DNA of 64,000 bases from Phoronis australis (taxonomy: Eukaryota; Phoronida; Phoronidae), in the NCBI GenBank assembly GCA_002633005.1, contig NMRA01000147.1, positions 126,001-190,000 on the forward strand, written 5' to 3'. Positions within the stretch are counted from its first letter, which is position 1. Each line of letters begins with the position of its first letter. Shown in pieces: positions 1 to 12,620 of the stretch. The position numbers were made by a program, and so were the translations under genes. The notes under the pieces were generated by a model that worked only from the letters and a program-made list of their open reading frames with translations, made no database searches and had not been told where the DNA came from.

Positions 1-1079
1 TGTCAGGAAAACAAAAACTGCCTGTAGCTAATGGCAATGACAAGAACATGAAAATTTCTTTACCTATACTGACAATGGAATTAAGAATGATATGATCATT
101 TCTTATCATGAACGTTTTTATTGCACAATTGGCATCAGAGAAAAACACATGAAAGAAAATTGTAGAAAATAAAGGAGCAGCAACACAGATGAACCCATTT
201 GAAGGTAAAATAAAGCCCATTTCAGTTACTTAGAATCAATCTTTTTGGTTTAGAAGAAAGTTTACAAACCACACCTGAGAATGACAATGGAGCAGTCACT
301 TAACACAGCTTTAGTTTAAATCAATACTTCCTAGAATGTTACCACAGAATGAGACATCTACAGCCAGACTGTGATGAGTTAACTCCGAACAAAAAAATAG
401 ATCAATACATGCGCTATCATATCCATTATAACACAATTATAGATACTGTGCTGCTCAAGAAATATGGACACAGGATGAACACTTTTACTCAAACCCTAGC
501 GAGAGGGACTTGGGATTGAGCGACTTAATTCTACTTCTCTGACACAAAGTTTAACCATAAATTACAAAATGGAATTTAAAGATGGTTGTCAATTACGTAT
601 AATGTAATTACGGAGCTGGTGACAACGTCTGCAGCCTGTCACACAAAAATGACTCAAGACTTAAGACACTACTACTTCACTGAGTTATTGGAAAAAAATG
701 TTTAGCCAAGTAATTATAAGCATGTAGAAATTATTTCAGTAACGTTAAGTATGTATGTATATATTCTCAGAGACTTAGCACTTTTTCTCAAGTGAGATTC
801 AATTATTTTACAGAAATACTTGTGTGGATCATAAGACTAAGTTACTAACTTTGTCTCAAGCCAATTTTCATAAAACAAACACCTGGGTTGCTTTCTGTAG
901 ATGTGAGAAATGCTCCAAATGGCAAAAGCTGCAAGTACCGTATAAGTGTTTTGCGAGTCAGTGCTCAATACGTAGCTTAATTTTACACCCTAGCAAAATG
1001 GGCAGCCGCTAAACTGATTCACTGAGGTTGATAAAATTGGATTGCTGAATTATGAAATAGAATTTGTTGTTTCTCTTAC

Positions 1080-1157
1080 ACAAGATTTCTTCCACATTAC
1101 ACCACCCCTCCTCCAGTTCCCTGACTGAACATGTCACACGCAGAGGAACATATGGCC
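1080..1157 (-). CDS. weak exon candidate
   Basis: 78 bp, acceptor tctcatttaaag, donor GTAAGA. Encodes PYVPLRVTCSVRELEEGWCN then VEEIL. Open and protein-like but unrecognised, with a modest acceptor. Not in phase with the 1615-1662 candidate. Confidence 0.22.
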
Positions 1158-1614
1158 CTTTAAATGAGACACACAGGACTGTTTACAAAAGATTACAACT
1201 GTGCAATGACTATAAAGATTTCATACATTTGTTCAATGGGTTTATGCAATAGTGCCCTTCAATGCACCCTCAGTTTCCCAAACTGCAGAAATGAGGCATT
1301 CAGAAGGATGCTATGAACTCCTATCATAAATTATAGACCCAGGCTTCCTGTTTAATTCTTCTATTACCTATAAACAGTTCCCAGTTTATGTAGGCTGCTA
1401 TCAACAGTACCCTTTATGGACAATTAATCCAGAACAAATACCTTAGGTCAAAAGTTCATGCAGCACAGTATTGATCCTGCTCCAGGTTCCTCAAACATTA
1501 CCTGGGTCATTTACCCACCAGCCATGAGAAAAAATAAGGACATGGATGCCCAGGGCCCCCCCCACCCCAAACAAGANATACACGGGACATGCCCAGCCAA
1601 AGAGTGACACTTAC

Positions 1615-1662
1615 AACAAAATTCATTACAAAAGGTTCACTTTCAATTGGGACTTCCAGACT
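1615..1662 (-). CDS. weak exon candidate
   Basis: 48 bp, acceptor ctttgtatag, donor GTAAGT, phase 0 to 0, encoding SLEVPIESEPFVMNFV. Too short to exclude chance. Confidence 0.2.
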
Positions 1663-3084
1663 CTATACAAAGTTCTATTTTCCAATTACTAGTCGAGTTT
1701 TCAATATCGTCTATGTCTCAAACTTGGTTGTTGTGAATGATGCACTAATTTTTGACAACATAGAACCTTGTCTTCAACTGCTTATGGCTTCATGGGTTAA
1801 ATATTTGGCTGTCTACAATCCCTAAGTTGATGGAAGCAACCGGGAAGTTTCTAGAACAAAACCTTGTGAAAAGATGACTGGTTCACGTAGGTAAGCTCCC
1901 CACAAATGTGTACCTTTTTTGAGTCCACCCTCTAAATGGGTGGGTATCCCAACATTCCAACTGCACCTCAGCCAGGATGGCTCAATTTGTCAAGTATGGC
2001 ACAATACCACTGGACAGTCTCAACTCCACAACTCCACTCACACTGACCATGAAATGGCCAGTTCAGAGGACAGTCGCCTGAACTCAATCGCTCAGTCAGT
2101 ATCAGACAATAAGCATCACCTATGAAACAAAACCTACCTATCCTTGTTATAACAACCATATATCACACTAGTTCTGTAGTTACATGCTGTATCAATAAGC
2201 CTAATCTGAACCTATCCATTTAGATTGATTGGACGAATCTGTGACCTTTGTAACTATTCAGTAGACCTCTGTCACTTCATTATACAACAAGACCGTAACA
2301 TGTTAAAAACATACCTGGGATGTTCTAATATCAGGTACACCCTCCCTTACATTGCCACTGACCCTATCCACTTCCTGGCTAGAATTATAAATGACCTTTG
2401 TAAGGGCAGTCTTGTAAGTATTCCACAAGACTGCCACTTCACAGCACAGGCGAGTGTGCAACCCTACAGTGTACATACCAGGATAAAACACACGCAGCAG
2501 TTGGCTGATATTACAGTGTTATCTGCTGGCTGCATATTGACATAGAAAGTGAATCATACAAACATAGTGTTCAGTATTGATCAATGCAGTGTGGAGTAAG
2601 GCAAGGTCTGGAGACACAAACTGTCACATAGGATTCAGTGACAAGGGACCCAGAAGGGACATGTCTCCAAGATATTGATATACAGTAAATAGATGATTCG
2701 TTACCTACCGGTATTTAACACACAATATGGTGGACAAGTGAAATGTTATACTGCCAAATTTCCACAAAAGCATAGATGAATAAAATTGTAGGCCATTAGT
2801 AGCTTAATCTGCACTATAGCACTAATTATGAATATTTCAACCCAATGTACCCCTCCCTCCAGTTAAAACTTTACGATGCAGGGATCTCAACTGTGTCCTC
2901 CTACAGATGATTGTTGACTGGTCGTCTGTACTGTGTAGACAGTCATAAAACATTTGGTAAAGCTCCCACTATTCACAGCAATGCTTTGAAAAACAGAACA
3001 ACTACAATTTCCGCTATAATTTTTGTGTAAAATAAATGGAAAATTCATGTAGAACAAGAAAAATGCAAGAAATACTTAATTTTT

Positions 3085-3162
3085 CACACACACACACATG
3101 CACGCACACACACACACACACGCACACACACACACACGCACGCCCACGCACACACACACACA
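3085..3162. repeat. CA microsatellite
   Basis: About 78 bp of CA repeats with interspersed CG and TG steps. The open frames across it on both strands are repeat artefacts. Confidence 0.95.
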
Positions 3163-5144
3163 ATGCAGGCATTTTCAGCCCTTTTGGCATCAAGGAAAAA
3201 TCACGAATCATAACAAATTTGCTAAGAAAAAATGATCCATTTTTTATGGAAACCCATTTCAAATTGAAGATTTATATAGTCTACCTATACTCTTACTGGA
3301 GGCTTAACTATTCATAAAAAGCAGCTATCCAGGTCTTTGGATAGTGTCTTCTTGACGAAAATTATTGCTGATGAATTGTGACAGTGACGATTCTGAACAA
3401 AAATTTACAGCACAAACAAACCAAAAAAGTCACTATTAAACCACACTAACAGTATTGCAACAGCTAGATGTTCTGTTAATGGTCATTATTTTAGATATGT
3501 ACATATTCAAACTGAATATCATTAAATATGATGTCAAGGTCTGCAAAGTTTGCTTGCATTTTCCTCCACAGTCCACATGTTCAACTGCCCTTCAACTATT
3601 AAAATGCATCTACCGTCAGCATTGACATCACTGTAATTGTTTTTCTGGAAAGAGCTGCATTCTGTAGACCTAATTAAGCCAGCACTTGCAACAAAAATAT
3701 TCAGTTATGGAACAGAAAGAGTGAATTCTATCAATTTATGAATTCTGATCCACAATTCAACATTCCAACCTCAATAACCAATCACGTCAGTAGCCACCAT
3801 TTTGACTAGAAAAATCTCTCAAACTACTGGACTTTCACTCCCATGACTTAATTTGCGTAGTCTTGGTGTACAGACCACCCTCCTCTTCTGCCATGAGACC
3901 TCTCAAAGACTATACTTCCTGGTTCATTAAAATTTAGGAAACTCATCACAAAAGAACCATATCTTATTGATAGAAACATGCCCCTTGGAATCCTTAACTC
4001 AAAGTAAAACACCAGAACTCACTTAGTCACAAACAAGACAAACCACTCCAACAGAATCAGGTCTCATGCAATACCATTCCTACAATAACCGCGTGGAATA
4101 TGGCGGTCAGTTACAGTGGTTCCTGATGGCTGATTACCAGACAAGAATCTGTGTCAGACCTTGGTGTTCTATTAATAACTTACAGCTGGTGGTGATGGAG
4201 AGAACTTCCTCACTAACGGCCAGGGGAGGCAACTACTGGATGGTGGCAAACCAGGCTCTCAACAAAAGAGCAACTGATGCTTTTCAATGTGCAAAATCAA
4301 CAATGAATTGCGAAAATGGCTCCATGGACACTTTGAAATATTTTTGAAGTTTGAAACTAAATAGACAACGAGGATACCAAGAACGACTGCTTCCAAAATT
4401 CAGCAGAAATCGCCAAGTTGAAGACATGCGAGACTTCGATAAAAGATAACCACTTAAAGACTGAAATATTTTCTTTAAAAAAGCATACAAAATAATGATA
4501 GAAGATGCTATCAACTTACAAGTCAGATCACTCATAGATGACCAGGCATGAGAAAGATAGACCACCGGCGCCATCGTGGTACCTTTGGAGTAGGAACACC
4601 CAAACTACTAGACAGCTCTATTTTGTGAACTTAAACTGACCGAAAACAATCAACTCCTAAATTTATACCTAAGTAGGCTTACATGTAGTCGTAAACACAA
4701 AGCGAAGATAAGGCTTGTTTATATTCTTCTACCTGAGAGGTTATGAACTCTCACAGACAGTAAACGTAAACACAGGAGTCCCTAGTCAGACTCCCTTTAT
4801 CAGGAAACAGGGTATCAGTGGACTAAATTGGGCCACCTTAAGGACAGTCGCACGGGTAGTGAGATTCCCTGCTCTGAGCGCTCTTACAAAACCTACACAC
4901 AATGTCGTCAACATCAAGGATTTTATTTAGTTCACTTAACACATAATTCAGCGAAGAAAAGTAATTAACCGAGAACAAAGCCTTTTCTTATTATACACTA
5001 TTTGAAATATCAGGTTTGGTAGCAGTTCTTCACTGACACGGCTTTAAATCAGTATAGCACTTCGTTAACACATACTTCGTTGAAAACGGGATAAAACTTT
5101 TTGTTAGCAAGCTTGATACAGAGTCACTCGCAGTGTCGAAAGAA

Positions 5145-5543
5145 TCTCCTTTCTTCGGGTGTGCAGCTATGTAGCAAAACACCGAGAGACATAACAAACA
5201 AAACAAATTAAAACACTAGCTATATTTCGAGACTGCATGTCACATCATCAGGCAATAAGTGGGATGAACATATACCAAGAGAAATAAACAGTGAAATACA
5301 TGGTAGGATTAAGCCCACAAGCCTATCGAAGCATTGTTGCATTCACACTCTCTGCTTGTATGCCCCTCTTCCCACTGTCACATGTATTTTACTATTTATC
5401 TTCTCTTCCTATATGTTCATTCCACTTATTGCCTGATAATGAGACATGCAGTCTCCAAATATTAACTAGTGTTTTAATCAATTTGCTTGTTAGTTATGTC
5501 TCTCGGTGTTTAGCTACATAGCTGCACACCTGCAGAAAGGAGA
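5145..5543. mobile_element. foldback element with long inverted arms
   Basis: Arm 1 (5145 to about 5308) and arm 2 (about 5383-5543) are inverted copies with about 85-90 percent identity by eye; the unpaired centre is under 80 bp. On the minus strand arm 1 reads cctgatgatgtgacatgcag followed by tctcgaaatatagctag, which resembles tails of Penelope-like or LINE elements. Could be two tail fragments inserted head to head. Confidence 0.6.
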
Positions 5544-7813
5544 ATGTACGAAGACCATCAGCCGCAACACAGTTCTGGCACATTTGTGGAAGTCTGTGCA
5601 CTGCCTACACGTCCGGGTTTTCAGCTGTGGAGAACACTCATTAAACACCAAACCATCATCCATTGAATACGTTATGTTCTCATTTTAATATAATGATATG
5701 AAAGACACTAATTAGGACATTTGCCGCAGACTTGACCTCGACAGGGCATCACCAACTTCTGGTCTATTTTTGTAAGGAAACATTTAACAAAAACCACGAG
5801 ATGCTAACTAGGACAAACTTTCCAAAAACTAGGAGCTGATTAAGCTGACTGAAACTTTTTAAGTGAAATTACATTTCAGAATTTCAGCAGTCTACAAAAC
5901 TATAGACAACATGACCTTAGACCATATACCTTGATAAAATGGGCCTTCTTACAACAGAAAGTCTACAAACCTATTGAAAAAGTACAAGACGCTGTGCAAA
6001 GGGTTTTTGTAACGCAGCTTTGAGTGAACACCTTGCGTGAACACCGGAACTTAACATACTATTATTAGTAGTTATTACGCACACAATACTAAATTAATAT
6101 TTAGCTACATACCTTGGCATAAATATTGAAAAAATAACAACCATTGACTTACGACACAGCCATGCTTAAAAGAAAGTGCTGAGTGTTTATTGAGAAGTCT
6201 GACCTAAACTAGAATCCTTGCTTGAGTACCTAACAGGTGAATAACCATATTTAAGGAGTGAGAAGTCTGTAAGCTATGAAATTACTGACTTGTGATAATA
6301 AATATTGTGAAAACATAATGACTTGGATGGTAGTAAGATGGCCCATTGTATCACCCTACTGCCCCCTGACAAAGGTGAAATGGCCTACGTGACTGAGCTC
6401 AGGTAGACTCCTGCATTTATTGATGGTTTATCTCAGCAAAATTCCTGAAGATGAAATTCAACTATGCATAGTTGGGTCCCTGATAACCCTTATTATCTGA
6501 CCAGTGGCGATATTTCACCAAAAGTTATCAGCAAAAAGGGACTTACTGGTAATTCTACTTAATTTTTGTCTGAAGATTTTCCCTGCCTTAGACCTGTATC
6601 ATTAGCAGGTAGTTAAGCTCAATGTGTCTCAACAGGCAATAAAATGTCTAAGCTAAAAACTTAAAGATAAGCATTCTTTTATCATTGTAATATTGTAATA
6701 TAACACCTAGAAATAGAATTTTCCAATACAATAAAATTATAAATGCTGAGATTTACAATCAAAATATAATAAAGTGTGACAAATTCAACAACTTTAGGGA
6801 CTGCTCACAATAGTCACTTTCTGCAATATCAGAGCGACCCCTATGATTGTGCTGTATTTTCCTACAATGGGGGGCGCATCCGTTGGGCATTTGTCCCACA
6901 GCTGCCTACAGCAGCCTGCTTAAGTGACAATTACTAGTTTACACTAAAGTTAGTTTGTAGTTTGTTTTACTCTTGTAATGAATTACAAGCAGATATAAAC
7001 AAATTAGCTGAATGAGGAACCATAAATGGTCTTCACTTGTCCAATGCAACTCAAAAGTGTTAGCTGCCCTACAATTGGAAAACTACGCCTATCATAAAAG
7101 GAGCTATTCTACCTCTGCAAATGAAGAGCAGTGATTTTTGAATTCCACGAGTGTACAAAGCATGCTTTCAGGATGAAGAGGGTCTTAGTTTGCTTTCAGC
7201 CCAGACTCTTGATGACATGTCAACATCTTTGAATATGTTCAGGAAAGACACGACGGGAAATGTACGTTTTGCACGCTCATCAAAATAGCGATAATTTAAC
7301 AGACCCCTTACAGTAATCTGTCTTCAATTGTGAACAAAAATAATCGTCAATGCGGTGTTTTTGCATTTGTTAAAGGCTGGTTACAAAGCAAAACTCTCAA
7401 AATTTTACCAAAGTTTTGTTTTGTGATAAAAGTTCAATACAAGCCCTGATAACGATGAAGAGAAGTTCTTCCCAACACTTCACCATCTATTCGCTGAATT
7501 CAGGCCACGTACTATGATGACTTCATCTCTTACAACATTACTGTTTCAAAAGAGAAGGGCAACACAAAAAGCTATTGTGATTAGAAAAAACGACCAAAGC
7601 GAGTTGAAAAAAATTCAGTGCACCCAAACAATTACTTAATAAGCTCTAAACAGTATCCCTAGATACTCTTTATCAGCAAGTCATCACATAAGAGAAACTT
7701 AAGACTAACTCAACACATTTTTTTTGATATTACAAATATTGGCTATTGTACATTATCAGTGTATGTCTTAGCTTTTATGCAGACAGCTCGTTTACAGTCA
7801 TGACTTGCAGATC

Positions 7814-7989
7814 TTAATCACAAAATGTGATAGTTATAATCAAGATAATCAGGACACCGTAAATAAATGCGCCCTGGCTGAATATATCATCTATATCTGT
7901 CATTTTCTTTATCTTCTGGCATTTTAACTCCTCAATAGGTGACATACCATGAAATGTATTTGATTTGACATTTACAGCTGATGCTTTTG
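7814..7989 (-). CDS. candidate last exon, tail-anchored membrane protein
   Basis: 176 bp from a ggctgttcag acceptor to TAA. Encodes AKASAVNVKSNTFHGMSPIE, ELKCQKIKKMTDIDDIFSQG and a C-terminal hydrophobic helix AFIYGVLIILIITITFCD. Joined to the 8.4 kb exon this gives a protein of about 90 residues: acidic N-terminus, basic juxtamembrane segment, single C-terminal membrane span. A second in-frame acceptor 12 bp further in would drop four residues. No known micropeptide family recognised. Confidence 0.45.
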
Positions 7990-8188
7990 CTGAACAGCCA
8001 TCTTGTATTTTACTGCGCCATATAATTTGTTTACATATTAATTTACATGATTTATTAGCGCACACATTTAAACAATCATGTAAAACTTCAATCTTGATGG
8101 TTTTTATTGCTAACAATTGTATTATAATTATTTTGGTATAAATAAAGAGAAATGGCAGAAATTATAGCATGTAACTAAGAAATTAGAC

Positions 8189-8230
8189 AATAATAACGAT
8201 AATAATAATGACGATGATAATGATAACAAC
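8189..8230. repeat. TAA/GAT microsatellite
   Basis: Imperfect trinucleotide tract of ataata and gatgat units, between the two exons' flanks of the small membrane-protein gene (in its intron). Confidence 0.8.
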
Positions 8231-8376
8231 ACGACTTTTATGGAATTAATGCAAATACAACCCCTCCGCAAATGTCAACATTAAAACCAGCAAAGTGAAC
8301 TATGACTCTGCCTCAACATACCCCAACCTGGCCCACTTTCCTTCTCAAAAACTGTAACTCCATAACACACCCTTAC

Positions 8377-8473
8377 CTGGCCCACCCTCCTCCTCAAACA
8401 CTGCATCTTCATATTCTTCGGCCGGGCTGCAGGCTGGGTTATTATTTTCCACATCACTAGGAGAGCGCAACAT
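8377..8473 (-). CDS. candidate first coding exon of small membrane protein
   Basis: ATG at 8471-8473 (context gaaagATGT, in-frame TGA two codons upstream) followed by 32 codons and a GTAAGG donor. Encodes MLRSPSDVENNNPACSPAEE then YEDAVFEEEGGP: strongly acidic. An AG at 8457-8458 could instead be an acceptor, making this an internal exon of 80 bp. The downstream partner is the exon at 7814-7989, in matching phase. Confidence 0.45.
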
Positions 8474-9199
8474 CTTTCACGGACATCTCATAAACACTAA
8501 ATGATGCGAGGCTACGTGACTCCATGTAAATACACCAAACTCAGACAAGTTGCCCCAAAATGAAATTTCCGGTGAAGACCACAGGTTTATAGAAAATTTA
8601 AAGGCCCTAGAGCTAAAGAGCTTTTCCACAGGTAAACAACTACCAGGCTCCATGTAAAATGTGGAATGCAGGTTAGCATTTAGTGAGGTTCATGCAGTTA
8701 TGAAAACAGCATAAGCCTATTATGCATTCATAAAACTGTCTAGATGTAACTTTTCTATAAATCATTGTTAGTGATTGAATAGGAAACGGCCTCGGGTAAA
8801 CATTGGACTGTATGAAAGCCAGAATTGTAATGGTGTAAGAGTGAGTGGTAAAATCAATGACTAGCTTAGTTGGCACAAAATCAAGTTTGATATGAAATGA
8901 CATTGACATTAACAAAACAACCAATAAAATACACAGCCTATGTACATATGTATTTACGCTTGCCAGTAGTTTTGCAGAAAATGATAAATTTTCAAGTTTT
9001 GAGTTTCTTTTCAAAGGATAGCTACCTAATGTCACAATGAACTGAGTTTTACCAAAGGTAGTTTTATGACAGTTATGCAGTATAAAATGCAGCAAATATA
9101 CTAAATTTTAATTGTTTATTTTGCTGAGAAATTTGAAACGTAATCATAAACTTGCATAATAGATACTTCTGTCCCAAGGTGGCTTTAGTCATTATACTA

Positions 9200-12100
9200 A
9201 TCCCAAACATTTTAAGACAAAGCGAAAAAAGCAAAGTTGACCCATTTTGAGACCAGTGCACACGAATTACAAAAAATTGCCCACCTGCATCAATTTCAGC
9301 CAAAGTCTCATTTCTGTTTGATAAGCTGCATAATGGCACGTCACCAAGGTAACCAAAATTTGGAAACCATTATTTGCCAAGCGATGAGAAAAAGGAAATA
9401 CAAATTCCGCGTCATTTTTGCTCGTCTCAGTTGCATTTTCTTCTTTGAAAAATTAAGCAACTTGAAAAATTCTGCACCTATACCACCGACTGAATATTTA
9501 AAAAAAATGACCAGAACCAAGTCAGCTTTTTGGTCTTATGCACAGCATTCTTCTATAACATTCTCATATCTAACCTGATCTCAATTCAGTTTTCACTTTG
9601 AAATTGCAATCATTTCCGACATGTTGGGGAAGCAAAAAGGCAGAAATAGTATCAGAAAATCATCTCATTTCCAAATATGCCAAACTGAGTTTCGATGAAA
9701 AATTCCAGAAGTTTATTATGTAATAAGACAAAAGTCTGGTCTAAGCTAACATTCTTGCAACTTTAATTTTCATTTGCCAAAACACTATGCTCAGGAAGGT
9801 GGTCGTCAGGTCTGAATATAGAAAATTATTCACCTTGCATTGGTTGCAACATTTTCACACTTATAAAAAACCCAGCATAGCATTTGCAATAACATGCTTA
9901 CAACCCCTGTCAAAACATGCCACAGGGAACTAATAGAAACACTTTCAATCAAAGAATATTTAGGTTAACACAATTTCCTTTTATATTTTCATCTAATGAC
10001 TGTAATGCTTGAGTTTATAGATTTTTTTAAATGAAAGACGATGGACACATAAAAGGCAGGTCACTTAACACTCCTAGAATCTTAACAATTTTTACCAGAA
10101 ACCATTTTTAAATTCATTGACAGGCTTTTAAAACCACTTCACTGATGAAAAATGCAATGATACAAAAGAGACCTTAACCTAAATTTCTTACTCGGTGATT
10201 AACCTACAATTTTTCACTTTAAAAGTTGAGGGGATACTTTGTTTGTAAAAACATGTCCATAATGTCGAAAGCCATTAATTTTCATTTCCACAAGATCAGG
10301 GGCCTATTTCATAAAAGGTGACCGAAAGCTAAAAAAAGACAGAAATTGTGTCTTCCACTCCACAAAACTTATTGTGGAAAATAGTGAAATCTCAATTCCC
10401 CAAAGTACGGTCAATGAAAACATCCAATTTTTTTTAATCAGATAACTCGTATGCATTACTACTAAATTACAGTATGCCTACAATAAAAAATTTGCCAAAT
10501 CTTTTTAGTAAAAGCAAAACGGAGGCCCAAAGCAAAATTCTGATTTACAATAAAATTTCACAAATTTAAGACGCACCGCAGACTACTGAAATTTAACTTT
10601 TTTATTTTTCGATGAAAGCAAAGTGGCATCAAATACATGCTTTTATTATCACTTTTAAGTTCTATATAATAGCTACGCAAGTTCATCACCATCAGGAAAT
10701 ATTTTGAGGACTTTTGGGCATTTACAACAATGGAAGTCTTTGAGATAATGAAAAAAAATCAGTTATGGCAATTTGCTTTGTCTGAAATTGGTGAAATTTT
10801 ACCATAAGCCAGAAGTCAATTTTCATGAAACATAGATTTACTTTCTCCCATAATTAACATACCGTAAACACTATTTTTTGAGAAACAAACAAGTCCAAAA
10901 TAAAGGACTTACCGTCATACCATTGTAATTGAGTCCCAAAAAAAAAGTTTCAATGTTCTAAATATTCACCACTTTAGGACACACTATGGCAAACAGGTGA
11001 AATTTCATTTTCACATTTTTGCACATAACATATTTAGCCCAAAGGCAGTGCTTTACAATGTTCAAGTTTTGTATGACATCTACCATCACCCAAAATTTCT
11101 AAGCACTAACAACAATGTAAGATGACCTTGAGATACCATAAAAGGACAATTTATGCTATCATTTTTGCCTGAAATTGACAAGATTTTACGGAACACAAGA
11201 GACGCACCAATGCTTCTTATTTATAATAAAAATAATTTAACACTACTGATTCAGAAAGAAAAGTGGAATTTTATTTTGTCGAAATTCACAACGCCAGTAA
11301 ATGATCTGAACTTCTGAGTTTGACAACACGGTTTGCTGTGTACAGTTGCCATTCATTCACATTTTGGAGATTTTTTGCATTTGCAACAATTGACCATTTC
11401 AGGGAAAAGAAAAACTGAGAGAGAATTGTAACTTTAAGTAAAATGTTAATTCTATCAATGGAGGCTGAGCAGTAAAATCGCACCAATTTTGGACACAATT
11501 AGTTGTCTTTTTTCAGTTTTCAAAAGCCTGTAATACTGTTACAAAAGAAAACATTTTTTAAAAAAGTCATATGATAGCTATGCTATAGAGCTTAAAAGTG
11601 CCAAAGCATTTAATAGTTGGTGTTTCTAAAGTAATCTTTTTATGAAAAAATACAAATTCATCTCTCCACAATATATTGCCCAGAATTGGTGCTATTTTAG
11701 CATAAATACTTTAGACTACCTTCTATGGCGATTTCTCCATATTCCAAGCTGTACTCATGCCCTAGTGCCATACAATAACGCTGGTACTCCAGATCCATTT
11801 GGAACTGATACAAGTAGTCAGAAATTGGCGATGGACTGACAGTTGATGACAAATTCATTTTTGGCATTTTGATCTCAGGGGTCATCTCAAAGCCTAGGTT
11901 AGACAATCGAAAGTTCTTTTTGAAATACTGAACAGAAGACAGAGATGGGCGCGGAGGGCTGCCTTCCCATGCAAGGCTTGATTAAACAATGCAGTCCACA
12001 GAACGTTAACATGGATTACTTAAGCACTAAGGATAAGAGTAACTCCTGATAACCCAATTCCATTTGTACAACGAACATCACACAGATTCCCGGGCCTCAA

Positions 12101-12620
12101 ATCCTGTGACATTCTACACGGCCTGCATGTGATCCATTCACGTGACAAAAGTGATTACACTTTTTCAACATTCCAGTCAATCTTTTAAGTTTTCGCACCA
12201 TAAAAGAACACAACAGAAACCGTTCATGTTGTAACAACACATTTATTTTAAAATTCAGACATCACATTAAAACTCTTCCCATTCAACTTTTAATAACTTA
12301 GTTTACACAAATCAGTACAAATTTTTTCAATTTCTAAAACAAAAATTGAAGTAAAAAAATGCCCCCAAGTTATTTTGGGCGAAAGCAATTGACAAAATTG
12401 TCAGCTCTTTACTAGTCAATGGCCAACTTCCATAAAACAAATCATCAAACTATCACGTTCAGCAGACAATTTACATCTGCTTGACCTGATAAAATTCCAT
12501 TTCCTTCCAGTTCACGAGTTAAACATACAAATGTAAGGAATTGCCAAAGTCACTTTTGCTGCCAAAACATTTAAACTTTTTTGTTGGACTTAAATGCTAC
12601 ATTTTTATGCATTATCAGTT
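9200..12620. repeat. AT-rich old repeat tract
   Basis: Recurring variants of gaaattgacaaaattttac (for example near 10785, 11170 and 12375), some spaced roughly 390 bp apart, also seen at 20100, 20270 and 62430. Looks like decayed copies of one repeat family. Apart from the exon at 11720-11927 I see no coding in it. Confidence 0.4.
11720..11927 (-). CDS. candidate exon, tyrosine-rich, unidentified
   Basis: 208 bp, acceptor ctctgtcttctgttcag (strong pyrimidine tract), donor GTAGTC, phase 0 to phase 1. Encodes YFKKNFRLSNLGFEMTPEIK and ISDYLYQFQMDLEYQRYCMA, then LGHEYSLEYGEIAIE. Markedly less AT-rich than the surrounding repeats. Not a TRAK coiled-coil segment. The leftover G would fit the exon at 7814-7989 as well. 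No family recognised. Confidence 0.5.

Larger units (their letters stand above)
1663..7813. other. no gene seen
   Basis: AT-rich DNA with the CA microsatellite and the foldback element. Open frames at 2225-2545 and 4066-4574 are unrecognised and lack splice or family support. Confidence 0.5.

Noticed and set aside
3014-3317. Open frames rich in His-Thr or Cys-Val
   Set aside because: Translation of the CA microsatellite.
6339-6404. Plus-strand ATG with donor-like end (MAHCITLLPPDKGEMAYVTE)
   Set aside because: Only 22 codons, no partner exon found on the plus strand.
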